Of a stretch of DNA of 64,000 bases, positions 42,435 through 52,016 are shown piece after piece. The stretch is from positions 62,001 to 126,000 of the forward strand of contig JBGAKH010000011.1 of NCBI GenBank assembly GCA_044224515.1, in the 5' to 3' direction. Source of the stretch: JBBATK01 sp044224515 (GTDB lineage Bacteria; Bacteroidota; Ignavibacteria; Kapaibacteriales; NICIL-2). The notes under the pieces were generated by a model, which saw only the letters and a program-made list of their open reading frames with translations, searched no databases and was not told the origin of the DNA. The translations under genes were made by a program, and so were the position numbers. Numbering within the stretch: position 1 is the stretch's first letter; every line of letters begins with the position of its first letter.

Positions 42435-43253
42435 TTAGTGTTGGAGAATAATCGTGGCGCTAACGACATCCACTCCATCACGAGCATGAAGGATGTAGCT
42501 ACCGTCCGGTAAGTCGCTCAAGTCAAGTTGATAAACATCGAGTGCCTTCGGTGCAGTCCACGTACCTGCTCGCCGTTCACGCCCGCCGATGTCCACCACA
42601 CTGAAGCTAATATCGCCCTCATAGTCGGACACAAGTTGAACAGAGATGAGTCCACGTGTGGGGTTGGGATAGATTTTCAATCGAGCATCCGGTCCTCGAG
42701 TACTACCGCTGACCGTTATCGCCTTCGCTTGAACGGTTTCACTGCGTGCGCTGCAACCGTGCTCGTCGCTAACGATGATTTGATACTCGGCAGAGTCATG
42801 AATAACGATCGACTGTTGGTTGTCATAGTTCATCAGTTGTTTGTTGCGTAGCCAGCTGATGTGCGCTGCAGGTGTGGCAAGTAGGACGGTGTCTTTCTGC
42901 ACGATGTACGGTTGAGCGGGAGCGTCATAGATTTTCACGTTGAGCTCCGCTGTTTTTGCAACGCAGCCGTCAACTGTTTGAACCTCACAGCGGTAAGCGC
43001 CATTTGCTTCAACGGAGTTGAGCACAATTCTTTGGGTGGTGCTGCCGTTGGACCAACGATAGGAGGCATAGCCGGGTCCGGCATCCAGTACCACGCTAGA
43101 TCCCGCGCATAGAGGTCCGCACGCTGAGGAGCTAATCACCGGGTGAAGATCCTCACATGGAATGTACTGAGCCTCAACCCGCAAGAACAGTAGACAGAAT
43201 AGTGCTATGATACTCAGGTGCCGGCGTGTCGCTCGACCTAGTTCTCGCTTCAT
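42435..43253 (-). CDS. Secreted protein with T9SS type A sorting domain
   Basis: A 272-residue protein. Signal peptide near residues 13-28 (LSIIALFCLLFLRVEAQ), then an Ig/PKD-like domain (GPLCAGSSVVLDAGPGYASY, RWSNGSTTQRIVL, TVDGCVAKTAELNV) and a second domain (DSAEYQIIVSDEHGCSA). The end is a clear type A sorting domain: LKIYPNPTRGLISVQL, ISFSVVDIGGRE, LDLSDLPDGSYILHARDG. AAGGAG seven bases before the ATG at 43253 sets the start. It should be exported by the type IX system and attached to the cell surface. It has no catalytic domain. Confidence 0.9.
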   Translation of the reverse strand: MKRELGRATRRHLSIIALFCLLFLRVEAQYIPCEDLHPVISSSACGPLCAGSSVVLDAGPGYASYRWSNGSTTQRIVLNSVEANGAYRCEVQTVDGCVAKTAELNVKIYDAPAQPYIVQKDTVLLATPAAHISWLRNKQLMNYDNQQSIVIHDSAEYQIIVSDEHGCSARSETVQAKAITVSGSTRGPDARLKIYPNPTRGLISVQLVSDYEGDISFSVVDIGGRERRAGTWTAPKALDVYQLDLSDLPDGSYILHARDGVDVVSATIILQH

Positions 43254-43748
43254 GTGTCTCCTTTGATATAGATGTTCAAGCCGATGAGAACAACAATAGC
43301 GCTCCCTCAGCGGTGAGTGATGCTTGGCTCCAGGTGCATCGCACAAGAAACCTGACGCAGCCTTTTGCATGCGCCGTCCAATCACACTCATGATTACAAC
43401 TCTCTTGAAGTTAGACTTCTCGTTGGCTCTTCACCATACGTAGTAGTACGCAATTGTTGGTGCAATTGCGCATGGGTTAACAGCGTAATTTGTATTCGTG
43501 CAAGCACTTTGTTGGTGTCACCGACTTCATGATTCTGGGTTCGTGTGGTTTCAAAGTGCTTTGTGTCGCGTAGCATGTGACGTGCATTCATAAGGCTACA
43601 CTTGTTTGCCAAGACTTCATGCGTCACCAATCCAGGTAGCTGTGGGGGATATATCGCGTGTAGACGGAGATTTGTTGAGGTTACCATAAATCTCCAACAT
43701 ATTCGTTATAGAATGTAATTGATGTTGGAACATTAAAACAATAATTCT
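43254..43748. other. Intergenic region (495 bp), divergent promoters
   Basis: It separates the divergent T9SS cargo and pirin genes. No supported ORF. The last 70 bases before the pirin gene are AT-rich and probably carry its promoter. Confidence 0.5.
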
Positions 43749-44474
43749 ATGTCAAACTCTCAAATAGTACTACACAAAGCGAACGAGCGTGGTTTTGCCG
43801 ATCATGGCTGGCTACAGACATGGCACACCTTTAGTTTTGCATCGTATTACAACCCTCAATCGGTACACTTTGGTGTGCTGCGTGTACTCAATGACGACAT
43901 TGTGCAGGGTGCCAAGGGTTTCGGATTGCATCCGCACGACAATATGGAAATCATCACGGTGCCTTTTAGTGGTCGACTGGAGCACGCCGACAGTATGGGG
44001 CACAAGCAAGTTCTTTCGGCGGGGGAGGTGCAAGTGATGAGTGCCGGTACCGGTTTGCTGCATAGCGAATACAATGCCGATGCAGTGGAGGCAGTGAACT
44101 TGGCACAGATCTGGATTTTTCCTCAACAACGAGATGTACAACCACGTTACGATCAAAAGGCATTCGATGTAGAGCAGCGCAAGAATCGATTGCAACTCTT
44201 AGTGTCGCCCGACGGGAATAACGACTCACTGTGGATCAACCAGCAGGCATGGATTTACCGTGCAGACATCGATGAAGGCACCACACTTCACTACAGTCCA
44301 CAACGTAGTACCAATGGCGTCTACGTCTTTGTCGTTGAAGGCCGGCTCAGTTGTGGAACTCACGAACTGTCTCGTCGGGACGGAATCGGTATTGCAGGTG
44401 AGTCGAGTATTGACATAGAAGCGCACACAGCATCGCAAATCCTTCTGCTCGACGTCCCTATGTTCAATGCTTGA
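43749..44474 (+). CDS. Pirin-family bicupin protein
   Basis: A 241-residue protein with the pirin/YhhW layout. Metal ligands are visible in FGLHPHDNMEIITVPFSG (two His and Glu) and in the second site GLLHSEYNAD. The N-terminal HGWLQTWHTFSFASYYNP is a family hallmark. Some relatives oxidise quercetin; most have unknown substrates. It is a single-gene unit with short AT-rich leader. Confidence 0.92.
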   Translation: MSNSQIVLHKANERGFADHGWLQTWHTFSFASYYNPQSVHFGVLRVLNDDIVQGAKGFGLHPHDNMEIITVPFSGRLEHADSMGHKQVLSAGEVQVMSAGTGLLHSEYNADAVEAVNLAQIWIFPQQRDVQPRYDQKAFDVEQRKNRLQLLVSPDGNNDSLWINQQAWIYRADIDEGTTLHYSPQRSTNGVYVFVVEGRLSCGTHELSRRDGIGIAGESSIDIEAHTASQILLLDVPMFNA

Positions 44475-44754
44475 TAACGCTGTTCGAGTGCGTTCACCAA
44501 TTCCATGTGACGCGCACCATGCACCATGGTCCCTTCAATGAGGTTCCGCTTGGGCACGCAGACCTTTTGTTTTCGATTGCGTTTGCATGAGATGATCGTT
44601 CATGGTGCATCCCAATAGGTGCTACGACAAAGCAAAGACTTTTCGAATCGCTGATACGTCCCCTTGCTCCTGAACGGAGCATAAAAATTGTCGAATGAAC
44701 AGCGGGTTGTTCATCGTACCTCATACCACATGTATTGAACTTGACTCTTAGAAT

Positions 44755-45381
44755 ATGAACGAAATTCTTCAGCAGAAAAAAGCCACAACGCAGTATCCGG
44801 TAGCAGACTTTATCACGAAACGCTTTAGTCCTCGAGCGTACTCAACGAAGCCCATCAGCGATCACGATCTACAGACCTTGTTTGAGAGCGCGTCGTGGTC
44901 TGCTTCATCGTCAAACTTGCAGCCGTGGTTCTATATCTATGCACATCGCGGTAGCGAGCTTTTTCAAACACTGCTCGAGTGTTTAAACCCATCAAACCAG
45001 GTTTGGGCAAAAGACGCCGCAGTCTTGGTGTTGAGTATGGTTCGGGGAAAAACACCGGACGACAAACCGGGCGCGTTTGCACTTTACGACTTGGGCATGG
45101 CTACAGCAACCATGATGTTGCAGGCGCAGACCATGAGTATTTATGGACGACAGATGGGCGGCTATAAACGAGATCTTGTGCGAGAGAAGCTTGCGGTTCC
45201 CGAGAACATCGAGCTTGGCGTGGTGATCGCATTGGGCTACCTCGGAACACTCGAAGGACGTGATCCCGACTTCGTGCGACGTGAACAAAGTATTCGAGAA
45301 CGTCGTGCGGTTGCAAGCTTTGCCATGAACAGCAATCCCTTCGTCGGACTTGTCCGGGAGCAAACGAAAGGTTCTTCGTAA
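44755..45381 (+). CDS. Nitroreductase-family protein
   Basis: A 208-residue FMN-dependent oxidoreductase. The family entry RFSPRAYSTKPISDHDLQTL carries the FMN-phosphate-binding Arg/Ser, followed by SASWSASSSNLQPWFYIY. The second half has LGMATATMMLQAQ and LGVVIALGYLG. Substrate is unknown; relatives reduce nitro groups or quinones using NAD(P)H. A hairpin at 45434-45462 may end its transcript. Confidence 0.9.
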   Translation: MNEILQQKKATTQYPVADFITKRFSPRAYSTKPISDHDLQTLFESASWSASSSNLQPWFYIYAHRGSELFQTLLECLNPSNQVWAKDAAVLVLSMVRGKTPDDKPGAFALYDLGMATATMMLQAQTMSIYGRQMGGYKRDLVREKLAVPENIELGVVIALGYLGTLEGRDPDFVRREQSIRERRAVASFAMNSNPFVGLVREQTKGSS

Positions 45382-45433
45382 AGCTAAGTCACGAATTGAA
45401 GTCGCGACCGGAAATGCTACAGACCTGAAACAT

Positions 45434-45462
45434 AAAGGGGTAGATCGAAGGATCTACCCTTT
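45434..45462 (+). terminator. Hairpin after the nitroreductase gene
   Basis: AAAGGGGTAGATC pairs with GATCTACCCTTT around a GAAG loop (12 pairs, one bulged G). No long U-tract follows, so it may act as a weak terminator. Confidence 0.45.
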
Positions 45463-45720
45463 AACGTTTCCGACCGGTACAGCGTTGACCTGATTTACGT
45501 TGGTCTTTGAAGCGCAGCTACAAAATCTCCCCTTTTTACCCCCATATTTCCACCAAGCGATAATAAGCCCAAATTTTATGCAAACAGGGGAGTAAGGGTT
45601 GGAGCATAGACTAACTAATCGGTCATCGTTCCCAAAGAGCTTCGACGGATCCTTTCTAAAATGCCTCAAAATTCTACAAAAACGAGGTCGCTAAAGTATT
45701 TTTGGAAGAAAGAGAGAAAA

Positions 45721-45740
45721 AGTGGTAAAAAGTGGGGGAA
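45721..45740 (+). promoter_or_regulatory. MraZ operator-like repeats
   Basis: AGTGG at 45721-45725 and 45731-45735, both in an A-rich context and 10 bp apart, match the GTG-containing direct repeats that MraZ binds in front of its own operon. A third copy is degenerate. Located about 60 bases upstream of mraZ. Confidence 0.55.
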
Positions 45741-45798
45741 ATTGTGACGATTGTCTTATCTTTGAATCAGTCCAATTCACGAAGCACATTTCTCCTCG

Positions 45799-46239
45799 AT
45801 GCCGGGCTTTAAAGGACAGGAAACATACTCCATTGATACGAAGGGACGAGTCAACATCCCTTTGAAGATGCGACGTGTGATGAGTCCCGAGTCAAACGAG
45901 ACTTTCGTTCTGACCAGAGGCACGAACAAATGTGTGGAAGCATTTCCACTCGAAGATTGGAAGAAGTACGAGGAGAAGCTTGCCAAGCTGAATCACAGTG
46001 ATGAGAAAGATCGCTTCGTACTCCGCACCATTCTTTCGTGGTGTGAAGAAGTTTCGATGGATGGCCAGCAGCGCATTTCCATCCCAAAAAAGCACTTGGA
46101 TTTTGCAGGGATTTCAAACAAAGTGACAATCGTTGGAGTGATCGACCGATTGGAGCTTTGGAACCCTGAAGAATTTGAACAGTATCAGAACAGTTTCAAC
46201 GAAAGCTACGAGCAGGTCGCCGCTGCGGTGATGAAGTAA
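45799..46239 (+). CDS. mraZ: Transcriptional regulator MraZ
   Basis: A 146-residue protein with two AbrB-like halves. DTKGRVNIPLKMR (residues 12-24) and DGQQRISIPKKHLDFAGI (about residues 85-102) are the duplicated DxxGR-type motifs. MraZ binds GTG-type repeats before its own gene and controls the division and cell wall cluster; such repeats occur upstream. Followed after 29 bases by rsmH. Confidence 0.93.
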   Translation: MPGFKGQETYSIDTKGRVNIPLKMRRVMSPESNETFVLTRGTNKCVEAFPLEDWKKYEEKLAKLNHSDEKDRFVLRTILSWCEEVSMDGQQRISIPKKHLDFAGISNKVTIVGVIDRLELWNPEEFEQYQNSFNESYEQVAAAVMK

Positions 46240-46268
46240 GGACGAATCACAACGACGCAGAGGAACGA

Positions 46269-47240
46269 ATGTCAAACGAGTTTTCGAGCATTGACAACAC
46301 AAAAGAATCCGGATATCACGTACCGGTCATGCTTCGAGAGACGCTTGAATGGTTAGTGACAAAGGAAGACGGTTTGTATATCGACGGCACCTTAGGTGGC
46401 GGCGGGCATGCAGCAGAAATACTGAGGAAGATTTCACAAAGCGGCCGCCTGGTGTGTTTCGATGCAGATCCGCAAGCAATCAGCCATTGTCGGGGGGCAT
46501 TTGCTGAAGAACTTGCGCGCGGGGAAGAGTCCCGCATTCGGTTAGTTCACGGGAACTTTGCAGAGGTATGTGGCAACGAGGAAGTGGTGGCAGGACGCAA
46601 GAATGGTATCAGCGGACTCTTGTTGGATCTTGGAGTATCGTCGTATCAGTTGAATAATCCCGCGCAGGGAATCAGTCACCGATACGACGCCGCACTGGAC
46701 ATGCGCTTCGGGGGGAGCGGACGAACAGCAGCCGACATCATCAATACGGCTGAAGCAGCGGAACTCGAGAAGATTCTACGAGAATTCGGTGAAGAAAAGT
46801 TTGCAAGGAATATCGCGAAGGCTCTGGTCCAACGTCGACGTTTAGCACCAATCACTACCACGGTAGAGTTACGGAAGTTGGTGGAGGAATGTGTTCCTCC
46901 ACCTATTTTTTTATCTAGTCTGGCAAAGGTCTTCCAAGCATTTCGAATTGCAGTTAATCGTGAGTTGGAAGTACTTGAAAACACATTGCGTTGCGTAATT
47001 GACCTTCTGGCGCCCGGCGGCCGAATCGTCGTAATATCCTACCACTCTCTCGAAGATCGTATCGTTAAACACATCTTCAAAGACGCAAGCAAATCTCACA
47101 AACCCACCTTCCCGGGCGACATCGCTATCAATGCGCCGTGTAAGCTCCTAACCAACAAAGCCCTCTTACCAAGCGACGAAGAAATCGCCGCCAACCCACG
47201 CGCGCGCAGCGCAAAAATGCGCATCATAGAAAAGCTGTAA
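46269..47240 (+). CDS. rsmH: 16S rRNA (cytosine(1402)-N4)-methyltransferase RsmH
   Basis: A 323-residue SAM-dependent enzyme. Motif I is DGTLGGGGHAAEIL, followed by LVCFDADPQAI, LLLDLGVSSYQLNNPAQGIS and the FQAFRIAVNRELEVLE helix. The C-terminus has ISYHSLEDRIVKHIF and RSAKMRIIEKL. It methylates C1402 of 16S rRNA. In most bacteria ftsL, ftsI and mur genes follow; here a repeat region does. Confidence 0.95.
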   Translation: MSNEFSSIDNTKESGYHVPVMLRETLEWLVTKEDGLYIDGTLGGGGHAAEILRKISQSGRLVCFDADPQAISHCRGAFAEELARGEESRIRLVHGNFAEVCGNEEVVAGRKNGISGLLLDLGVSSYQLNNPAQGISHRYDAALDMRFGGSGRTAADIINTAEAAELEKILREFGEEKFARNIAKALVQRRRLAPITTTVELRKLVEECVPPPIFLSSLAKVFQAFRIAVNRELEVLENTLRCVIDLLAPGGRIVVISYHSLEDRIVKHIFKDASKSHKPTFPGDIAINAPCKLLTNKALLPSDEEIAANPRARSAKMRIIEKL

Positions 47241-47321
47241 ACCGAGATAGGGTTGGAATGAGTGAGATATGGTTATCATGAGTGGGATAGGGTGAGCATG
47301 AGTGGGATATTGTTAGCATGT

Positions 47322-47700
47322 GTGGGATAGGGCCTTGCCCTATCGTGGGTGTCTAGGGCGTAAACAAAACACCAATCATTAGACCCCCACGGTTGGGCAA
47401 GGCCCTACCATACACCCTGAGCTGCTCGGCCCTACCTACCCCTGAGATGCAAGACCCATCCTTCACCTGCAACCATATCGTAGGCGTCTAGGGTGAAAAC
47501 AAAACACCCATCATTAGACCCCCACGGTAGGGCAAGGCCCTACCATACACCCTGAGATGCTCGGCCCTACCATACACCCTGAGATGCTCGGCCCTACCTA
47601 CCCCTGAGAAGCAAGGCCCTTCCTTCACCTGCAACACTATCGTTGGAGCTTAGGGTGTAAGCAAACCCATCATTAGACCCCCACGGTAGGGCAAGGCCCT
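47322..47700. repeat. REP-like palindromes in long direct repeats
   Basis: The palindrome GTAGGGCAAGGCCCTAC and close variants recur four times (GATAGGGCCTTGCCCTATC near 47326, then near 47390, 47532 and 47686). They lie inside a larger imperfect direct repeat with starts near 47341, 47476 and 47638; each copy has a CTAGGG...AAACAAAACACC-type segment, ATCATTAGACCCCCACGG, the palindrome and copies of CACCCTGAGATGCTCGGCCC. No coding capacity is supported. Confidence 0.8.
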
Positions 47701-47702
47701 AC

Positions 47703-47882
47703 CTCCCATCCTGATCCTACCTCCCATCCTGATCCTACCTCCCATCCTGATCCTAGCTCCCATCCTGATCCTAGCTCCAATCCTGATCCTACCTCCCATC
47801 CTGATCCTAGCTCCCATCCTGATCCTAGCTCCCAGCCTGACCCTACCTCCCGTCCTGATCCTAGCTCCCATCCTGATCCCTA
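47703..47882. repeat. 18-bp tandem repeat array, ten copies
   Basis: The unit CTCCCATCCTGATCCTAC (or ...TAG) repeats about ten times head to tail with few changes, the last copies being more diverged. Since 18 is a multiple of three it keeps reading frames open on both strands, which produces an artificial ORF. Confidence 0.9.
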
Positions 47883-47916
47883 CCGTCCACCCCCAGATGG
47901 CAAGGCAACCAAAACC

Positions 47917-48297
47917 TCATTTCTTTGAATGGTGTTCTTCTTGTCGGTCAATGTAGTTGGCGACTCTTTCTAAGCTTTCGTAGGAGACGGAAAACACGGC
48001 ATAGCCATCTTGCCACTCGAAAGCTTTGTGTTGGTTGCCATGTTGTCGAACCCAATGGCAGCTTCGTGACTTTATCCTCGCCATACACTCTGCGAGAGAT
48101 TTTTTTACGTTGAGCTTCATGAGGATGTGCACATGATCAACATATCCGCCAACGCGAAGGGGGATGCAATCGCAGTCTTTGCAGAGAGTTCCGATGACAT
48201 GAAAGAGAGCTTGCCGTATCTGTGGTGTTATTGTTGCTGCTCTGCACTTGGTGGCAAAAACAATGTGGACATAGGCTTTGTTTAAGGACTGCGGCAT
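47917..48297 (-). CDS. tnpA: IS200-type Y1 (HUH) transposase, C-terminally short
   Basis: A 126-residue Y1 transposase. The HUH metal site is DHVHILMK, the helix with the likely catalytic Tyr is VANYIDRQEEHH, and the start SLNKAYVHIVFATKCRA is typical. Full-length relatives go on about 25 residues past EEHH; here a stop follows at once (HHSKK), so the C-terminal end is missing. The catalytic residues look intact, but activity is doubtful. The REP-like palindromes lie just downstream, as with REP-associated transposases. Confidence 0.85.
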   Translation of the reverse strand: MPQSLNKAYVHIVFATKCRAATITPQIRQALFHVIGTLCKDCDCIPLRVGGYVDHVHILMKLNVKKSLAECMARIKSRSCHWVRQHGNQHKAFEWQDGYAVFSVSYESLERVANYIDRQEEHHSKK

Positions 48298-48620
48298 GCA
48301 ACGCTCCCGAAATGGCTACGACACGAGCCATAGCATTAGCAAAAACTTCCGTTCCAGGCATGAATAGCTGCTTGAGGCGAGAGGACAAGACGAACTGTAT
48401 GGTGGTGGATCGGTCGTGTGAATTTATTGGCGAGAGAGTGCAAAAATCAATCAGAATGGAGCGTAACACCAAGTATTCCAAGGGCTGTGGAAAGATTGAG
48501 TCGGCAGCTCTTGGTCAAGAAATCGCGAGGTCTATTGGTTGAGCGGTCGAGCGATGTTCATGAGTCCGCTGAACGAAGTGATGAGCAGTTGTGTGTCGTC
48601 AGAATGTTCGAGCATAAAAA
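48298..48620. other. Intergenic region, no gene seen
   Basis: About 320 bases between the transposase and the aminotransferase terminator. Several frames are open but their sequences look like chance. No RNA or repeat was recognised. Confidence 0.5.
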
Positions 48621-48645
48621 AAGCACCTGCCGGAGGCAGGTGCTT
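48621..48645 (-). terminator. Terminator of the aminotransferase gene
   Basis: AAGCACCTGCC, loop, GGCAGGTGCTT (11 bp perfect), followed on the reverse strand by seven T. A-tract on the other side could make it bidirectional. Confidence 0.85.
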
Positions 48646-48679
48646 AAGAAAAAGACGGTGCGCGATCAACAATCGCGTG

Positions 48680-49819
48680 TTAAGCCATTGCGGTTGCCGA
48701 TGACTTCACGGATGCTGTAGCGAAGTAGCTCTTGACGTGGTCGCAGACGTAGACAATTTGTTCGTCGGTCATTTCAGGAAACATAGGCAAGGAGAGACAC
48801 TGATTGCCGAGTTGTTCGCTGACCGGGAATTGTCCTTGCTTATATCCAAGGTGACTGAAGCACTGTTGCAAGTGCAGAGGTACCGGATAATGCAAGCCTG
48901 TTCCTATCTCGTGATCCTGTAAATACTTTTGCAACGCATCGCGTTCCGGAGTTTGAATGACGAAGAGGTGGTAGACGTGTCGGCTGCCCGGACGTTCGTA
49001 GGGAAGAACGATCTCAGAACAATCTTTCAAGAGTTCGAGATACCGTGCCGCGACTGCGCGACGCTTCTCGGTATAGTCTTGAAGGTGAGGAAGCTTAACG
49101 CCAAGGACCGCGCCTTGAATAGCCTCCATGCGATAGTTGTGACCGTACATTTCGTGATAGTACTTCTTCTCTGAACCGTGATCACGGATCATGCGGACTT
49201 TGCGAGCCCACTCAGGGTTATTCGTTGTAACCGCTCCGCCTTCGCCGTAGGCACCGAGGTTTTTGCCCGGATAAAAACTGAATGAACACATATCGCCGAG
49301 TCCGCCGATGGGCTTGCCGTTATACAAGGCGTTGTGCGATTGAGCGGCGTCTTCGACTAGATAGACATTATGCTTTGTGCATATAGCTCGTAAGGCATCC
49401 ATGTCTGCAGCTTGTCCATATAAGTGTACCGCAACGACTGCTTTGGTACGTGGAGTGATGGCTGCTTCAACTTTTGAGGCGTCGATGGTATAGGTGCGTG
49501 GATCGCAATCGACGAAGACCGGTGTTGCACCGCAGAGCGTTGCTCCCCAAGCGGTTGCAATGAAGGTGTTTGCAGGGATGATAACTTCATCTCCTTGTCC
49601 TATACCGAGTGCCCAGAGTGCCAGGTGATTGGCGTCGGTGCCGCTGCTCACAGCATAGCAAAATTGCGTTTGATGCATTTCTGCAAACGCGGTTTCGAAA
49701 CGTTGGACTTTGGGTCCGAGAACGTACGCGGTGTTGTCGAGAACATCCGTGATTTCGCGAAGAATCTCATCGCGCAAAGGCTTAAAGTTTGCCTTAAGAT
49801 CGAGAAAGGGAACGCTCAT
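48680..49819 (-). CDS. DegT/DnrJ/EryC1 sugar aminotransferase
   Basis: A 379-residue PLP enzyme. It starts MSVPFLDLKANFKPLRDEI, then has SSGTDANHLALWALGIGQGD, LVEDAAQSHNALYNGKPIGG and the PLP-Lys in FSFYPGKNLGAYGEGG. These enzymes make amino sugars for cell-surface glycans from nucleotide keto sugars. The frame is open 128 codons further upstream, but that part has no family similarity. It is a single gene here. Confidence 0.92.
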   Translation of the reverse strand: MSVPFLDLKANFKPLRDEILREITDVLDNTAYVLGPKVQRFETAFAEMHQTQFCYAVSSGTDANHLALWALGIGQGDEVIIPANTFIATAWGATLCGATPVFVDCDPRTYTIDASKVEAAITPRTKAVVAVHLYGQAADMDALRAICTKHNVYLVEDAAQSHNALYNGKPIGGLGDMCSFSFYPGKNLGAYGEGGAVTTNNPEWARKVRMIRDHGSEKKYYHEMYGHNYRMEAIQGAVLGVKLPHLQDYTEKRRAVAARYLELLKDCSEIVLPYERPGSRHVYHLFVIQTPERDALQKYLQDHEIGTGLHYPVPLHLQQCFSHLGYKQGQFPVSEQLGNQCLSLPMFPEMTDEQIVYVCDHVKSYFATASVKSSATAMA

Positions 49820-50553
49820 AATAGCTCCAATAGTGACAGTACTTCCTTGTTCTGTGTCTAGTATGAAAGAAGTTGTACAAGCATCGTGCCATAATCCGTT
49901 GAGGTGGGCCGTGCATGCGTGATAGGGCTTTGACGGGGGAGTAGAGACGAATTTCAGCCAATTTTTACCGAAATTGCACGTCTCATGAATAAATTTTGTT
50001 TGTGTGAAAAAGTCAAGCATGTTACTTTGCATGTACCACAAAGCATTAGCCGAACCTGTCCAGCATTTGGCTCCGAATGCGTTCCACCGGATACTAGCAG
50101 CAGTATAGATCCTCTTTGTGGTTCCTTTATTAAGTGTTGATTGATACCTGGCAAAGCCCGCCGGAGATCCTACTGAGAGTTCTGAATTCACGACCACATC
50201 CATGTCGCGTTCAAAGCGCTCTTTTTTTGTGTCTCCTTTGCGGACTGCTACGTCGAGTATACGAGAAGACTCCCCGGGGAAGAGCAGGTATGTGCTCAGG
50301 GGTAGCTTTAAACTCCGTCAGGACACTTGGTAGTACTCTCAGACTTTACACTGAAAAATTGCACTACGTGGAATTCCTCCTTTTTACTGTATGTACGGAC
50401 AACGTAGTAGCATGTTCACCGAGAGCGTGAGCGTGTTAAGTCAGTGATGAACAGAACTCATGTACCCTTTGGCTTAATGTATCAATCCCGGCCCCACCTT
50501 GGGTTTCGACTTTAGATTACTTTTCACTTCTCACTTTATTCCACTCTACAGCA
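49820..50553. other. Intergenic region (734 bp), divergent promoters
   Basis: It lies between the aminotransferase and rho. No supported gene. The stretch before rho (50480-50553) is AT-rich and presumably holds its promoter and leader. No attenuator hairpin was identified by eye. Confidence 0.45.
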
Positions 50554-51864
<1,311 letters not shown>

Positions 51865-51897
51865 TTGCGATTCAGATTGTGAAAGAGGGTATAACAG

Positions 51898-51936
51898 ACA
51901 AGCCCTTCACACTCAGTGTGAAGGGCTTGTTCTTTT
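51898..51936 (+). terminator. Strong terminator after rho
   Basis: A perfect 15-bp hairpin: 51898-51912 (ACAAGCCCTTCACAC) with 51916-51930, three-base loop, then TCTTTTTG. It may also block transcription from the converging pyk gene. Confidence 0.88.
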
Positions 51937-52016
51937 TGTACTGCGAATGCGCGCCTCATGGAATGATCACTGGCTCAGGATCTCAGCTTGTTCGGCACTG
52001 TTCACACACTAGACAC

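Noticed and set aside
47650..47871. Reverse-strand 73-codon ORF with GARIRM repeats
   Set aside because: It is the reading of the 18-bp tandem repeat, which keeps any frame open. No start context and no family.
47341..47890. CRISPR array
   Set aside because: Repeats are head to tail without unique spacers, and no cas genes are near.
48298..48620. Four-helix-bundle-like fragment between transposase and aminotransferase
   Set aside because: Several frames are open but none shows a coherent motif; left as intergenic.
49820..50203. Upstream in-frame extension of the sugar aminotransferase (128 codons)
   Set aside because: Family members start at MSVPFLDL, and the extension has no recognisable domain and many rare-looking residues; treated as chance open frame.
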